From Bicyclus anynana (taxonomy: Eukaryota; Arthropoda; Insecta; Lepidoptera; Nymphalidae): a DNA stretch of 64,000 nucleotides. The notes beneath the pieces were generated by a model, which was given only the letters and a program-made list of their open reading frames with translations, made no database searches and was not told the DNA's origin. Below are positions 35,095 to 45,202 of the stretch, piece after piece; the first letter of the stretch is position 1, and each line of letters begins with the position of its first letter. The stretch covers positions 19,221,418 to 19,285,417 of the forward strand of contig NC_069084.1 in NCBI RefSeq assembly GCF_947172395.1. The letters run 5' to 3'. Position numbers and translations under genes: made by a program.

Positions 35095-35428
35095 TCCTCA
35101 CAACTGATGAATAGGCTCAAAAACTACTGGACCGATTTTAAAAATTCTTTCACCATTCGAAAGCTACATTATCCACAAGTAACATAGGCTACATTTTATT
35201 TTGGAAAAAATAGGGTTCCGTAAGACATATGGGTTTTTCGGACACAAGGTGTAAAAAATCAACCAGGAAAGTAGGGTAGGGGTAGGTAGGAGTGGGGTAG
35301 GGGTAGGGTAAGGCTATGGGTAGGCTAGGGGTAGGGTAGGGGTAGGATTGAGGTAGGGTAGGGTAGGATAGGGGTACTTGAAAGTTTACATCGAGTTTCA
35401 CGCGGACGAAGTCGCGAGCGTCGGCTAT
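35095..35428 (+). mobile_element. Lep1-like Helitron carrying a (gggtag)n tract
   Basis: 5' part 'aaaactactggaccgatttt...gctacattatcc...aacataggctac'; 3' part 'cacgcggacgaagtcgcgagcgtcggcta'. Between lies a G-rich repeat 35273-35370 built on 'ggggtagggtag'. Confidence 0.6.
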
Positions 35429-35538
35429 TCAATTATATAAACGTAGTATTTCAATAATAACTAATTAATTATAGACACAGCATAGCATCTAGCACGTGCG
35501 TAGCTGGGTGCCGCTACTAGTACGTACATATAGAATTA

Positions 35539-35738
35539 TCTATACTAGTAATATATAGGAGAAAGATTTGTTTGTTTCTTGGTTTGCATTGAATAGGCTC
35601 CGAAACCGCTGAACCGACTTGAAAAATTATTTCACTGTTGGTCAGCTTCACTATCCCCAGGTGCTATAGGCTATATTTTATCCCAGTATTCCTACGGGAA
35701 CGGGAACTATGCGAGTGAAACCGCGTGACGTCTGCTAG
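35539..35738 (+). mobile_element. Lep1-type Helitron, near full length
   Basis: Starts 'tctatactagtaatatatag' and ends 'gaaaccgcgtgacgtctgctag', with the internal 'ctatattttatcccagtatt cctacggg'. Both Helitron ends are present. Confidence 0.75.
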
Positions 35739-36101
35739 TGCAATATGTTTAGCTGACAGGCACAATTACAGGTTTTCGCTAAAAGTGATTGTGATTTAGC
35801 AATTTGTAGACTTTACTTATTTTTGTTGAAATATATTTGAAGTTGTTTGTAATCTAACTTGTGATTTTTTTAAAAGAAAACTTTCAAATTAGTTTCTGTT
35901 TTTATTGTAATTTAAAACAGTTCAGCATCAGTATTTACTCGTAGCCATTTATTGATGAAATAACACTTTATTAACTTATTTACCAAAAGCTTGGTTAAAG
36001 CATATCCTTAGTGGACATAAAACTTTACCTTTTGGTGCCATCTTTATTAGCAAGAAGCCATTGTTACTCTACGAATTGGTTTACCTCAAAATTATTCTAT
36101 A

Positions 36102-36424
36102 CTAGCGGACGCCCGCGACTTCGTTCGCGTGAAATTCGATGTAAACTTTCAACTACCCTACCCTAGCCCTACCCTACCCTACTCTACCCTCCCCTACTTT
36201 ACCTCTACCCTACCCATTAAGGCTGCACACGCGACGGAAACTTAAAAAATGGAGTAACTTCTCCCGTTTTCCCAACATTTCCTTTCACGTGGATGAAAGT
36301 ATATTATAACTTGTCCAGGAGTAGGGTTGTTGTGAAGAACAATTGTACCAAGTTTCGTAAAAATACGTTGAGTAGTTTTTATTTCTATAACAAACATACA
36401 GACAGACAGACAGACAGAAATATA
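36102..36424 (-). mobile_element. Helitron-like element with (ccctac)n and (gaca)n tracts
   Basis: The CTAG end at 36102 is followed by 'cggacgcccgcgacttcg' and a C-rich repeat (36155-36225). The other end has 'ttgagtagtttttatttc' and (cagacaga)n. It mirrors the 35095 element in opposite orientation. Confidence 0.6.
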
Positions 36425-37031
36425 TTTCATGAACAGAATTGACCTCTCTACAGACTTATTGTGTGTATAGACGTAAGGTAAAAATCTCAAATAACGTAGT
36501 ACGGTGGATAAGAAAACTTAATAATGTTTATTGTATATATTTAACGTGTGAAACAAAATATTAAATGAAAATTTCCAGAGATAGCTTCAGTGTCAGAATA
36601 AAACTCTTGTTAAGTTTTGTAGATAAAAATAGCAAATATTTTTTTTATTTCATATATTTAAAAACTGTGTCAATATCATTCTAGAGCTTAAGTTGTGTAA
36701 TACGCGTTTATTACAAGGTTACAAGGTCTCCCTCGCTTGGTTGCTGTCTCAACAGTGTCAAATTACTGTGAATTAGATAAATACAACATAATATTTGTTT
36801 CCTATAGAATATCGTTTATTGCGACAGTCTCAAGGTTCTTCGATAACCTTTAAATATTACATAAGTTACGAAGTACTCAATATTGGTTATTAATTATGTT
36901 TACAACTAATAATCACACATTTCTACTGCGACTCGAGTGTCGCATCCATTTACAAAATGATGTCATCCTTTATATGTATACCATATACATACGTAATATA
37001 GTTATTTTGCATATAATAGTTATTAACTTAT

Positions 37032-37539
37032 AATGGGGATGATGACTAGGTTTGAATATATTGATTTTTATGATACATTCGGGTAAATAAGGTCAATGTT
37101 AATTAATTTATACATAAAAAGCAAAGATTGTCTGGATATTTGCAAAATAAATAAGATTATAAAATTTCAAAATCTATTCAAAATATTTTATCGTAATTAG
37201 ATGAAATTTCATACAGTTTTAGCTTCCTTACATTAAATGTGACATTTTTTATTAAATGAACTATAAACATAAACGCACAAATAACAAAGATATTAGTAAT
37301 TTTTTTTGAACTTTCATACAAATCTAACGATCACTACATTACCTACGACGTCATTAGTTCGTGCCATTTTGTATGGGGCGTTTTTCAGGGATCCGCGGCA
37401 GCGCTGTAAATCTGACCCTTTAAATCCCTGTAGCTCCGAAAGTAATGATCGCAGATATCCTGTTACTTTTACAAAATTGCTTTACTATTAGCATACTCTT
37501 AATTTATATAGAATTTAAAAAACTGTCATCATCCCTATT
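37032..37539 (+). mobile_element. 508-bp TIR element (longer family member)
   Basis: Ends 'aatggggatgatgac' and 'gtcatcatccctatt' are 15-bp inverted repeats. The outer 120 bp on each side match the 224-bp element at 61089-61312 on the other strand. The internal 37151-37419 is absent from that copy. No transposase frame; the open frame at 37306-37491 has no known motif. Confidence 0.7.
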
Positions 37540-37582
37540 GAACGTTTAATTTTCTTAATCAGTAATGAAAACGGATCGTGTG

Positions 37583-37649
37583 TTTACAAGTAGGTATTTA
37601 ACAAACTATAAACCGGGTTAGTAGAGTTTGTTAAATACTTACTTGTAAA
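37583..37649. repeat. 25-bp imperfect inverted repeat
   Basis: 'tttacaagtaggtatttaac' and on pairs with its complement at 37625-37649, two mismatches, 17-base loop. It lies 44 bp beyond the end of the 37032-37539 element. Confidence 0.75.
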
Positions 37650-38484
37650 ACAATCAAAATAACATCTACAAATTATTTTTAAACAATAACATGTTAATAG
37701 TTTTACTTAATCTAAGTTTATAAAGCTTTCATAGAAGATAAATTAGTATTAATACAGATTAAAAAAAAAACAATGTAATTTAAATTTATCTCTGTCTATG
37801 AATATCAGTTCGATACAAAACTACTGAACGCATTTTACTTTCGTACATTTTTTTAGATTTTCGTAGTCCGGCAACTTGGGCACCAAAAACCTAGCAATCA
37901 CGTTCAATGGCATTGGTACAAGGAACCGGAGCTACTAATAGGACCATACGATTTTGATGTCAAGAGAAACCCCTTGATGGAGTAGTAGGTAAATGTGTAC
38001 AGACAGCACCACAAAATAATAAATAAAGAGCCTGTCATGTACACGTAAGTTTCAAAAATATCGTTAGAAAATTATTAAATTGGCCTCAACGCCGAAAGGT
38101 TACATTACTTATTGGCGTCATGGAATATATTCATCGAATGAAAAACGAGTAGGGAGCTTGTAAGAATATGTTAATTCTATCAAAGTAACTTACTAATTAA
38201 TTATTTAACGATTTCCTTAATTAACAGTTATCTAATTACTATTCTTTGTACATTTTAGTAATATCATTACATAATCAGTTAATTGATAAGTCATTTACCA
38301 AAAAGCGTATAACAATAATAACCTCCATTAGTTCAATCTCATTCAATCTTACAAATTACACTCCACGATGAATCTCTGCACCGCACAATGCAATTCCCAC
38401 TTACATAATCGTTTATAGGAGTCGACACACATACGTTAACGTTATTAACTATTCTTAAAATACTTTTGGCATACGGTTAAAGCT
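37650..38484. other. 3' flank of the cytokine-like gene
   Basis: AT-rich; no exon seen. I could not identify a polyadenylation signal immediately downstream on the minus strand. Confidence 0.3.
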
Positions 38485-39390
38485 TCAATGCTTCTCCACG
38501 CACACTCCCATCACTTTCACTAGCCCCGTGGCGCAGCCGGAGCCGTCGAAGGCAGCTCGGTCGTCTAAATCATCCGTATCTGTGACGTTCTTTTTGGGCT
38601 TAGGCGCCGGTTCAGAACCCCACACCCATGGGATTTCTTCTTCTTCCTTCTCTTTAGGCAGTCTCACTCTGTCTTCGCCTCCCCTGTTCCTTAAAGATGG
38701 TCTCGCGTTTGATTGATTGACAGTTTCTGTTGCACGCTCGATGTTTTCAGCTGCAATATCTGCTTCTTTGTCGTCGCTTGTGTTCGATGGTTGGTCGCCA
38801 TTCTGGTCAAGTTGTGGCTTCTGAGGAATAAATCTAATTTCGGGATCCATAGTCATGGATCGGTGATTTTGACCACGAGGAGAGTTGCGCCGGCCGCCGT
38901 GGCTGTGTGACCGTGAGCTAAATCCTGCGTCAGTCTGCGCTCTGTGTTGACTTTCACTGTGTTCTCCCTCTACATTCGTATGCGCTCTAATAGATTCTGT
39001 GGAATATTCCATGACAACAAGATTAGTGGAGGGATACGCGTTAGTCCTTAGTTTGAATTGATTCTCATCATTTCCAATATTGTTTGAGGCGTCCACTTTC
39101 TCACTTATGAGGGCCACATGATCGCTTTCGGTAGCGTAAGTGTAGTCAACGTTATGTTGACGTGCATGCGCGGGTCGCACCGCGGCGTCAGCGTAGGAAT
39201 GCTCCCGGCTACGGCTAACGTCACTTGCACTGTTGTCATTACGTCCGTCTACATCTCGAGCGCCATACCGGTCGTCGAAACTATGATTGGGATCTATTTG
39301 AGATTGCACTAAATACTTATTCACATCCAAAGTGTGTCTCGCAGAGACTGTCGTCATCGCAATGATGAGAAAACACACTGCGGGTCCCAT
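38485..39390 (-). CDS. Secreted precursor with C-terminal GBP/ENF-like cytokine motif
   Basis: One uninterrupted 301-codon frame from the ATG at 39390. Residues 1-17 (MGPAVCFLIIAMTTVSA) form a signal peptide, so the product is exported. The middle (about 18-270) is hydrophilic and low in hydrophobics, rich in Asp, Asn, Ser, His and Arg, probably a disordered pro-region. Only two cysteines follow the signal, both at the end: after DLDDR come 23 residues, AAFDGSGCATGLVKVMGVCV plus EKH. These fit C-x2-G-x(4-6)-G-x(1-2)-C, the pattern of insect growth-blocking peptides, which are cut after an Arg near the C terminus; even the F-x-G-x-G-C lead-in is similar. The last Cys is followed by Val, not the usual Lys/Arg. 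If right, it is a stress or immune cytokine. Known from the family: motif and processing. Inferred: function here. It lies inside a long intron, same strand as the host gene. Confidence 0.75.
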   Translation of the reverse strand: MGPAVCFLIIAMTTVSARHTLDVNKYLVQSQIDPNHSFDDRYGARDVDGRNDNSASDVSRSREHSYADAAVRPAHARQHNVDYTYATESDHVALISEKVDASNNIGNDENQFKLRTNAYPSTNLVVMEYSTESIRAHTNVEGEHSESQHRAQTDAGFSSRSHSHGGRRNSPRGQNHRSMTMDPEIRFIPQKPQLDQNGDQPSNTSDDKEADIAAENIERATETVNQSNARPSLRNRGGEDRVRLPKEKEEEEIPWVWGSEPAPKPKKNVTDTDDLDDRAAFDGSGCATGLVKVMGVCVEKH

Positions 39391-39655
39391 CGTCCTTTAT
39401 AGCATGTTTCGTCCTCGTGTACGGTAGGTGAGCGCGGACACGTGCGCGCGCGCCGCCGGCCCGTTCGCGACTGTTTACAATTATTTCAAGTTCAGCTGGT
39501 AAATAACTAAGTAAGCTGCCTAGCCGCTGGCCGCTAACCGACACCCAGTGCTCAATAAATACCGACAGAAGCGCCACAGCGTGCGACGCGTGCGTCACCG
39601 CCCCCCAGCGCCTGCGCGTAAAAACCTGCTTTTTATTGGGCGCTGTCACTACCAT
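39391..39655 (-). promoter_or_regulatory. Putative promoter and 5' UTR of the cytokine-like gene
   Basis: The 200 bp upstream of the ATG is much richer in C+G than its surroundings (e.g. 39420-39465). A TATA-like 'tatttatt' reads on the minus strand at about 39555-39562. The overlapping open frame at 39317-39655 is in another phase and not supported. Confidence 0.35.
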
Positions 39656-39759
39656 AACTTGATTTTTTTTTATGTTTTTGATAATTTATTTTTATATTAG
39701 TCATACTTATTCATTTATATCGAGAATCTTAATTATTACCTAACACAAGTATTCGTAAA

Positions 39760-39860
39760 ATCATTTCACTGATCGAATTTTTTAAATCGGACCAGTAGTT
39801 CCTGAGATTAGCGCGTTTAAGCAAACAAACAAACTTTCCAGCTTTATAATATTAGAGATG
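39760..39860 (-). mobile_element. Truncated Lep1-type Helitron
   Basis: Only the 5' part remains: complement of 'aaatcggaccagtagttcctgagattagcg...aacaaacaaactttccagctttataatatta'. Confidence 0.6.
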
Positions 39861-40404
39861 ATAACATAGAAAACAAAATAGCTGACAGTAATAAATACCC
39901 CTATATGACGTGTAAAGGTTTACGTTAGTTGGTGTACGAAGTCACATTTCTGCGCCGACGAGTATTCCTTGCCGCTGTAGACTGTAGGCCTTGAGAACAC
40001 GGTACCGGCAGAGCCACAGTAAATAATTAGTAGAGCCTTCTGCATAAAGCGCTCATTATTATTTATGAATTAAAATAGCACCCTATGTTAACAACATTAA
40101 AGTTGATTTTACATGAACAGCGATTAGTGACGTATGAGTACCTTTAATATTTTCATCTATTAGTATTCGTAGCTACAATAAGTTATATGCTGCTGTTTAT
40201 TTATGAATTTAAGATTCTGCAGTAATAAATAAATATTTTAAAAAAGCTGAAACAGTTTTTAATAATGAGATAAATAGAGCAAACAGCCGAGGGTCAGAGC
40301 GACAGGTGGAGAATTGAAAAAGCTGCGCACCTACTGCCGAAGGCAAGACCAATTTTTAACACACGACAAGTCGCCCTCGTCCGGTGTTAATATTAGCATA
40401 AACT

Positions 40405-40760
40405 GCCTCATTGGTCTCGTGGTTTGCTGGTTCAGCTAAGGACAATGAGGTCCAGGGCTCGAATCCTGGGTCTGGCCAACTATAAAAAAATACGTTATTG
40501 GTATTTTTCTAAGAAAAAAAACAGCCTGGAGTTGGGAAATAGGCGATATTGGTACCCCCGTGCCTCGGAGAGCACGTAAAGAGCCGTTGGTCCTGCGCCT
40601 GATCATTCCGATCTGCCGTCCCATCGGACTATGAGAGCCTCACTCTTATAGTCCGATGAGAAAAGAAAGTGCACCTGTGATTGCGCACACATTTGTGCAC
40701 TATAATATCTCCTGCATACATGGTTAATCTCAACATGAGTTTGGCCCCGTGGCCGAAAAA
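40405..40760 (+). mobile_element. tRNA-derived SINE, family c, long copy
   Basis: Head 'gcctcattggtctcgtgg...gtccagggctcgaatcctgg' has A- and B-box-like parts. The body has 'acagcctggagttggg', 'cccgtgcctcggagagcacg', 'aaagagccgttggtcctgcg', 'ctgccgtcccatcggactat'; the tail runs through 'agtgcacctgtgattgcgca'. The short stem 40622-40658 is part of this tail. Confidence 0.75.
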
Positions 40761-40904
40761 AAAACAATCAGTCGGGAGCATATTATTATTAATATTAGCA
40801 ATTCAAAAAAGCCTTGTGCGTCATCGTTATGAGATCCAAAGGAAGGCATCTCTGTTCGCAGGCCACGGTCACTCAGTAGCGGCGCTAGGGCAGGGCGCGG
40901 ATCG

Positions 40905-40948
40905 GTGACCGCCCAGAGGTCTCAATGATGAGACCTCTGGGCGGTCAC
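40905..40948. repeat. Perfect 20-bp palindrome with 4-base loop
   Basis: 'gtgaccgcccagaggtctca' at 40905-40924, loop atga, exact complement at 40929-40948. Unlike the SINE-linked stems it is GC-rich and has no known family. Confidence 0.9.
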
Positions 40949-41362
40949 AAGATTACGACGTTATCAGACTAAAAAGCGAAAATAATAATTTTCTAGAAGA
41001 CCCGAAATTTTCGTTAGGGTGGACAAAGCTATACTTAGTTACTAGTTTTATTTTTAAAACCTAAGAAACAATTACAACTGTTATCAGTTAGGTACGGACC
41101 ATTGACGTAATTTTAATTAGACCTGTCCTACTTATTTTTAAATATAATATCTACGTCCAAAAGAATAAAAAATAGCTGTGTCCTGTGTAAAATTCCCGAC
41201 TAGGTATGCTACATTATTAAAAATTTGGTACATAATAAAAAAATGCAACTTAGTTAAAAAAGGCACCTGATTTTTTTATTTAGAATCAATATAGATAAAT
41301 AAGACACTACGTTAATATACTATAGTTTAATTATTTATTTATAACGAAGAAAATATTACGTT
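40949..41362. other. 3' flank of the frameshifted paralogue
   Basis: AT-rich with no recognised feature. Confidence 0.3.
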
Positions 41363-41624
41363 CTATAATACTTTCCATGAATTGTTCGGTCCCAAACACA
41401 TTGCCCCCAATGTAACAAACCCCGGCGGACAAGCTCTCCGGCCGGACGGCAAGCGGTCGTCATCCGCGTAGGACGTTATAAAGTCACCACCATTACCAAA
41501 GGAGTCTTGTACTTCATCAGTATGAGATCGGTCAGAGATTGTCCTATTCACTCGCATAGGAGAACTGTTGTGCCGCGACTCCTGCCACCGTCATAAAAAA
41601 TGCAATATAAACTCTGGCATCCAT
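41363..41624 (-). pseudogene. Second GBP/ENF-like secreted peptide gene, frameshifted
   Basis: From the ATG at 41624 the frame reads a good signal peptide, MDARVYIAFFMTVAGVAA, then runs into a TAG after 8 more codons. One base out of phase, a frame covering HNSSPMRVNRT... continues to a stop at 41363-41365 and ends with RRACPPGFVTLGAMCL plus 10 residues. That C terminus fits the same C-x2-G-x(4)-G-x(2)-C pattern as the gene at 38485-39390, again behind a dibasic site. No intron with GT-AG borders can join the two frames, so a single-base indel near 41570-41580 broke the gene, or the assembly has an error there. At about 80 codons it would be much shorter than its neighbour. Confidence 0.6.
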
Positions 41625-41639
41625 CGTCGCTCGGATGGG

Positions 41640-41760
41640 AGTACACTGCTGACCGCGCTGCCAGTATTTAAGCGGGCCTTACAACTGCCAATTCGCCACG
41701 CCTGGAGCGTGCTAATCGTGATTGAAAAACTGAGAATATTATTTCTAATTTAATTTAGCA
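41640..41760 (-). promoter_or_regulatory. Promoter of the frameshifted peptide gene
   Basis: A minus-strand TATA-like 'cttaaatac' lies at about 41667-41675, some 45 bp before the ATG. The region up to about 41755 is similar to 42285-42375: 'tatttaagcg', 'ttaca-ct-ccaattcgc' and 'attatttct' recur in order. Confidence 0.45.
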
Positions 41761-42172
41761 AATTACATGCTTTAATTGTCACAGTTTAATTTTAATTATA
41801 CTAATATCAGAAAATGTGTTATCACATTCTTTTTGTATAATCAATAGGGTACTTGACTCATATAAAATTTAATATTTAGCAATATTAATTTCGTAGAGTA
41901 CATGGAATAAGGGTTCGAAATATAACGATATTAATTAATAAGGAAGTTAAGTTAAGAAGTTTTAATAAAGTTAAGGACTTCTTATATAACATAATTTAAA
42001 TATTATCCTTCGTATGTTTAGCCTATCGAAACTCTTTTATATTTAACTTTGGAATTATGTATTCCCTACTGACAAATACATCCGTCCAAATCCTTAAATA
42101 TTTTCAAATCGCGTTTGAAAATACAATATTATTTATCTATGTACCATTGGTATACTTGTATAGGAATATAGA

Positions 42173-42265
42173 GTTTGGCTGATAAAAGTAGAGACTAATT
42201 CTAATTTGTATAATTATTTTTTAAATTTGGCGTGTGATTTCAGTCTCTACTTTCGTTAGCCAAAC
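42173..42265. repeat. 93-bp inverted repeat downstream of the duplicate promoter
   Basis: 24-base arms ('gtttggctgataaaagtag' and on; complement at 42242-42265) with three mismatches. It sits where the transcribed region of the duplicated promoter would begin. Confidence 0.75.
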
Positions 42266-42284
42266 GGCGCACCAATAATATTTA

Positions 42285-42375
42285 AGCGCGCGTTACACCT
42301 ACCAATTCGCTCCGCCCGCGTGACAATTATGATTCAGAACCAGGATACTATTATTTCTTACTATAATATTTATAA
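42285..42375 (-). promoter_or_regulatory. Orphan duplicate of the peptide-gene promoter
   Basis: Shares 'atatttaagcg', 'ttacacctaccaattcgc' and 'ctattatttct' with 41665-41755 in the same order and orientation, roughly three bases in four identical. No signal-peptide frame follows at lower coordinates, so this is a relict of a lost gene copy or a regulatory duplicate. Confidence 0.45.
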
Positions 42376-42845
42376 TATCATTTTACAAATTATCACATAT
42401 TTAAATTGAAACAATGTAATAACTATTAAACGGATATTAACCTCAAAAACAATGTACATTTTCTTTTACGCAAATCAATTGTTATCATACATACATCCAT
42501 CCGTTATTCGTGTGACGATGGTGATAACATTACACGGCAATTAAAGCACTAACACTTACACTTGCACAGCAGACAATTCGGTTATCAACGCGCTCTGGTT
42601 ATCGCAACAGTCACGGCCGGTCATTATACACAACACAAACGTGAAGGCTTTCACGGTAGTTCAGAGGTTTTAGCATCTATTGATTGATTGAAAATGATGG
42701 TCGGTGCCGGTCATTTTCATGAATTCTTCATCTGACAGTTTTTGTTTCTTTCTTCCTTTTTTTCTGATTGATACAGAATCGCGTCCTAAGCTCACTAATC
42801 TGCATTAGTTTAGCATGCAGAGCGAAAGAAAAAAAAGCTCAGCGT

Positions 42846-42925
42846 GTCATAAGCCGACCCGGGATTCGAACCCAGGCCCTCGTGATCAGAAGCCACAGGC
42901 TGACCACTGGGCCAATGAGCCTAAC
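42846..42925 (-). mobile_element. SINE head, tRNA-like (family c type)
   Basis: Complement: 'ctcattggcccagtggtcag...gagggcctgggttcgaatcccggg'. Same start as the 40405 copy. No body follows, and I see no full cloverleaf with a 7-bp acceptor stem, so not called a tRNA gene. Confidence 0.55.
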
Positions 42926-43768
42926 CTATAGAGTTATGTATAGATCATATAGTTTGTTTTCGAAGATATAATGTATCTGAAGACGTCACTTTTTTAATAA
43001 TCTGTAGCTGGGCGGGCGGGGCGCAGGGCGGGCGGCACACGTGACGTGACTGTCGATGTTCCAACAACACACACAAACACACATATGTACCATCTTTGTA
43101 ATAAAATATATAGGTACTTAGAACTTAGGTGCGAATTTAGGTGCGTTACAACTTAAATGCCGGAGTTTTCTTATTCAACCCTGTAGACAGATGATAAATT
43201 GTGTTGCGCACGGCGGCTAACTTTTTATCTTTCGTGTATTTGAATCCCTTGGAATGCTCAGGATTCTATTTTTGAATCTGACATTGCTCGTTGTTCAATC
43301 TTAGAATCCTGGGTATATTATTCTACTTGATGTACCAGGTTTGCAGAGCTTCCGATTTATTGTGATCGCCACTGACTAGACGTCCACTCCAATACTGCTT
43401 GCCGCCAGGTACCTACAGCAGAAATTTCTTGGATGTGTTTACCTCCTCCAGGCCTACAATGAATTACCCTAGATTGAGGTACTCGTAGCATACTCAGTGT
43501 TCAATAACCGCTCTCGCAGCAAACAATAACTTAGAAAATTACTATTGGAAATTTTTGTTCATAGACAATTATTGTAATGTAAGTATATAAATATGTTTAA
43601 AGACAACAACGTGACAAAGTCGCAGATAAGTAAATACATGCGAGCTATTTATAACGGTTTCTTAGAAAACTCATTATATCATAACTCATAACACATTAGT
43701 TATAAGCCGCAATATGATTCCGTATACACGAGTCGTGTGGAAGATTCCAGAGCGCGGTCGACACCTAC
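42926..43768. other. Intron sequence left of exon B
   Basis: 43010-43060 is GC-rich ('gggcgggcggggcgcagggc'). No other feature recognised. Confidence 0.3.
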
Positions 43769-43860
43769 GCGGTCCCGCGTCGTTAATCATGAGCCCGAGC
43801 TGCGTCAGGAGCAGGCCGTGAAGGCGCGACAGCCCAGCGCTTCGAAAGGTACACCAAACT
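43769..43860 (-). CDS. Exon B of the long split gene
   Basis: Minus-strand exon of 92 bp: acceptor 'agttagaacctctcag', donor CCGC then GTAGGTG. The first base completes a Gln codon with the last two bases of exon A. Then come 30 codons (VWCTFRSAGLSRLHGLLLTQ, LGLMINDAGP) and one base carried over to exon C. The SRLHGLLLTQLGLMI stretch is a strong amphipathic or hydrophobic helix. An overlapping plus-strand frame (43697-43875) is also open, because the DNA is GC-rich, but its putative donor is poor. Confidence 0.6.
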
Positions 43861-43920
43861 CTGAGAGGTTCTAACTTCGATAGTCATATCTCACCCAAAT
43901 ATTTTCAGGCACAGATGTAA

Positions 43921-44100
43921 GTAAGTAAGTGATGATGCAATCTAAGATGGAAGCGGGCTAACTTGTTAGGGTTAGGATGAATTCCACACTCCATTCGGTT
44001 TCTACTGACATCGTACCGGAACGCTGAATCGCTGCGGCACGTCTTTGTCGGTAGGGTGGCCACGGCCGGAGCCTTCCACCAGTCAGTACCTCTACAGATT
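43921..44100 (-). mobile_element. SINE family a, 5'-truncated
   Basis: Complement of 'taagtgatgatgcaatctaag...ggaagcgggctaacttgttag...cggtttctactgacatcgtaccggaacgct...gtagggtggccacggccgg'. Lacks the tRNA head. Confidence 0.65.
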
Positions 44101-45085
44101 CCTGAAGTTTCTTACGGGGTTTAGCTCAGGTAGGTGTAGTTAGCGACCATTAGATCTACGATGTGCACCACGACATCTATCTGGAGACGAAAGAAAGGCA
44201 TTTGTCGACCAACAGCAGATAAATCGGAAAAATCGCTTTCTATTACGTTGCGTTGGCTTGGACTATCGCTCTCGCTTTCGTTGCATTGAAGTGAAATGTC
44301 GCTCTTTCTTGCGTTACGTTGGGTCAGAATATCGCTCTCCTTTCTTTGCGTGAATTGGAAGCCCGGACTAAAACAACTTCGCCGCCATTGGTCGGCAACA
44401 CGGTCTGTTCACGAGATATGTCGTTGCACGCACGCTCGGCACCGGTCGGTCGAGCCAGCCGCATCCAGCCACAGCCACAGCTGGAAGATGTGCTACTACG
44501 TACGTTTAAAACTTTTTACTATGGTTAGATTATCAATTTTATAGCCTACTTAGCTTACTGCAAAGTACCCCTTTGACTTTAACTTTTGATATTTGGTTGT
44601 TGGTAATTTTTTGATGCTGTAACGATCATGATCGACTCGTATAACCATGACGGAAGATGGCTGCATTTCGCGCTCTTCGGGCACACCGCCAACTGTCCAA
44701 CGTCAGGCAACGTGACATAGGACTCGGGCCCATCCGGTATATACTCCATGGCTGTAATCTCGTAAGCTAATTACTGGACCAACAAGAAAGTTGTCACGAG
44801 GAAGATCTATAAAAGAACGAAGAGATATCAAATGTTTTCTCGAAAGACCACCACACTGAAGCACTGAAGCCGCATCCTTTAGTCTACCGAGCCAGTCCAC
44901 TTGCGGCCTGCGAGTGTGTACACTGTACAGAGCCCCGGCAGCCCGCCGCCCGCGGCACAGTTACCGCCGCACGCAACACTGTTGTTGTTCCATTCCACGA
45001 AACAATACCGACGCGGTAATGACGAGTAAACAATAAACAGTGCCCGGTAAACACTGCTTCACTTAGATATGCCAAATGTTTGCAG
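44101..45085. other. Intron sequence with diverged repeats
   Basis: 44230-44345 has two diverged copies of 'gcgttggcttggactatcgctctc'. 44880-45000 is GC-rich with open minus-strand frames but without matching splice phases. Confidence 0.3.
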
Positions 45086-45202
45086 TTAAGGCCTAGTCCG
45101 GACTGCTTCAGTATTTTAGTCGAGACGAACGATTATTGGGCGGTAAATCCAAAAATTGTTCGTACTCGACTAAAATACTAAAGTAGTCCGAATTAGGCTT
45201 AA
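45086..45202. mobile_element. TTAA-flanked MITE
   Basis: TTAA at 45086-45089 and 45199-45202 brackets a 109-bp unit with about 40-bp inverted arms ('ggcctagtccggactgcttc' against 'gtagtccgaattaggc', and 'attttagtcgagacgaac' against its complement). TTAA target duplication is characteristic of piggyBac-class elements, though the TIR start is not the usual CCY. Confidence 0.7.

Noticed and set aside
39317..39655. 112-codon minus-strand frame overlapping the cytokine-like gene start
   Set aside because: It is in another phase, covers the GC-rich promoter, and has no signal or domain.
42846..42925. tRNA gene
   Set aside because: A and B boxes are present, but it matches a SINE head and I see no full acceptor stem.
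43697..43875. Plus-strand frame opposite exon B (ARSTPTRSRVVNHEPELRQE)
   Set aside because: Acceptor usable, but the donor (GTACAC) is poor and no plus-strand neighbour fits its phase; exon B on the minus strand has better borders.
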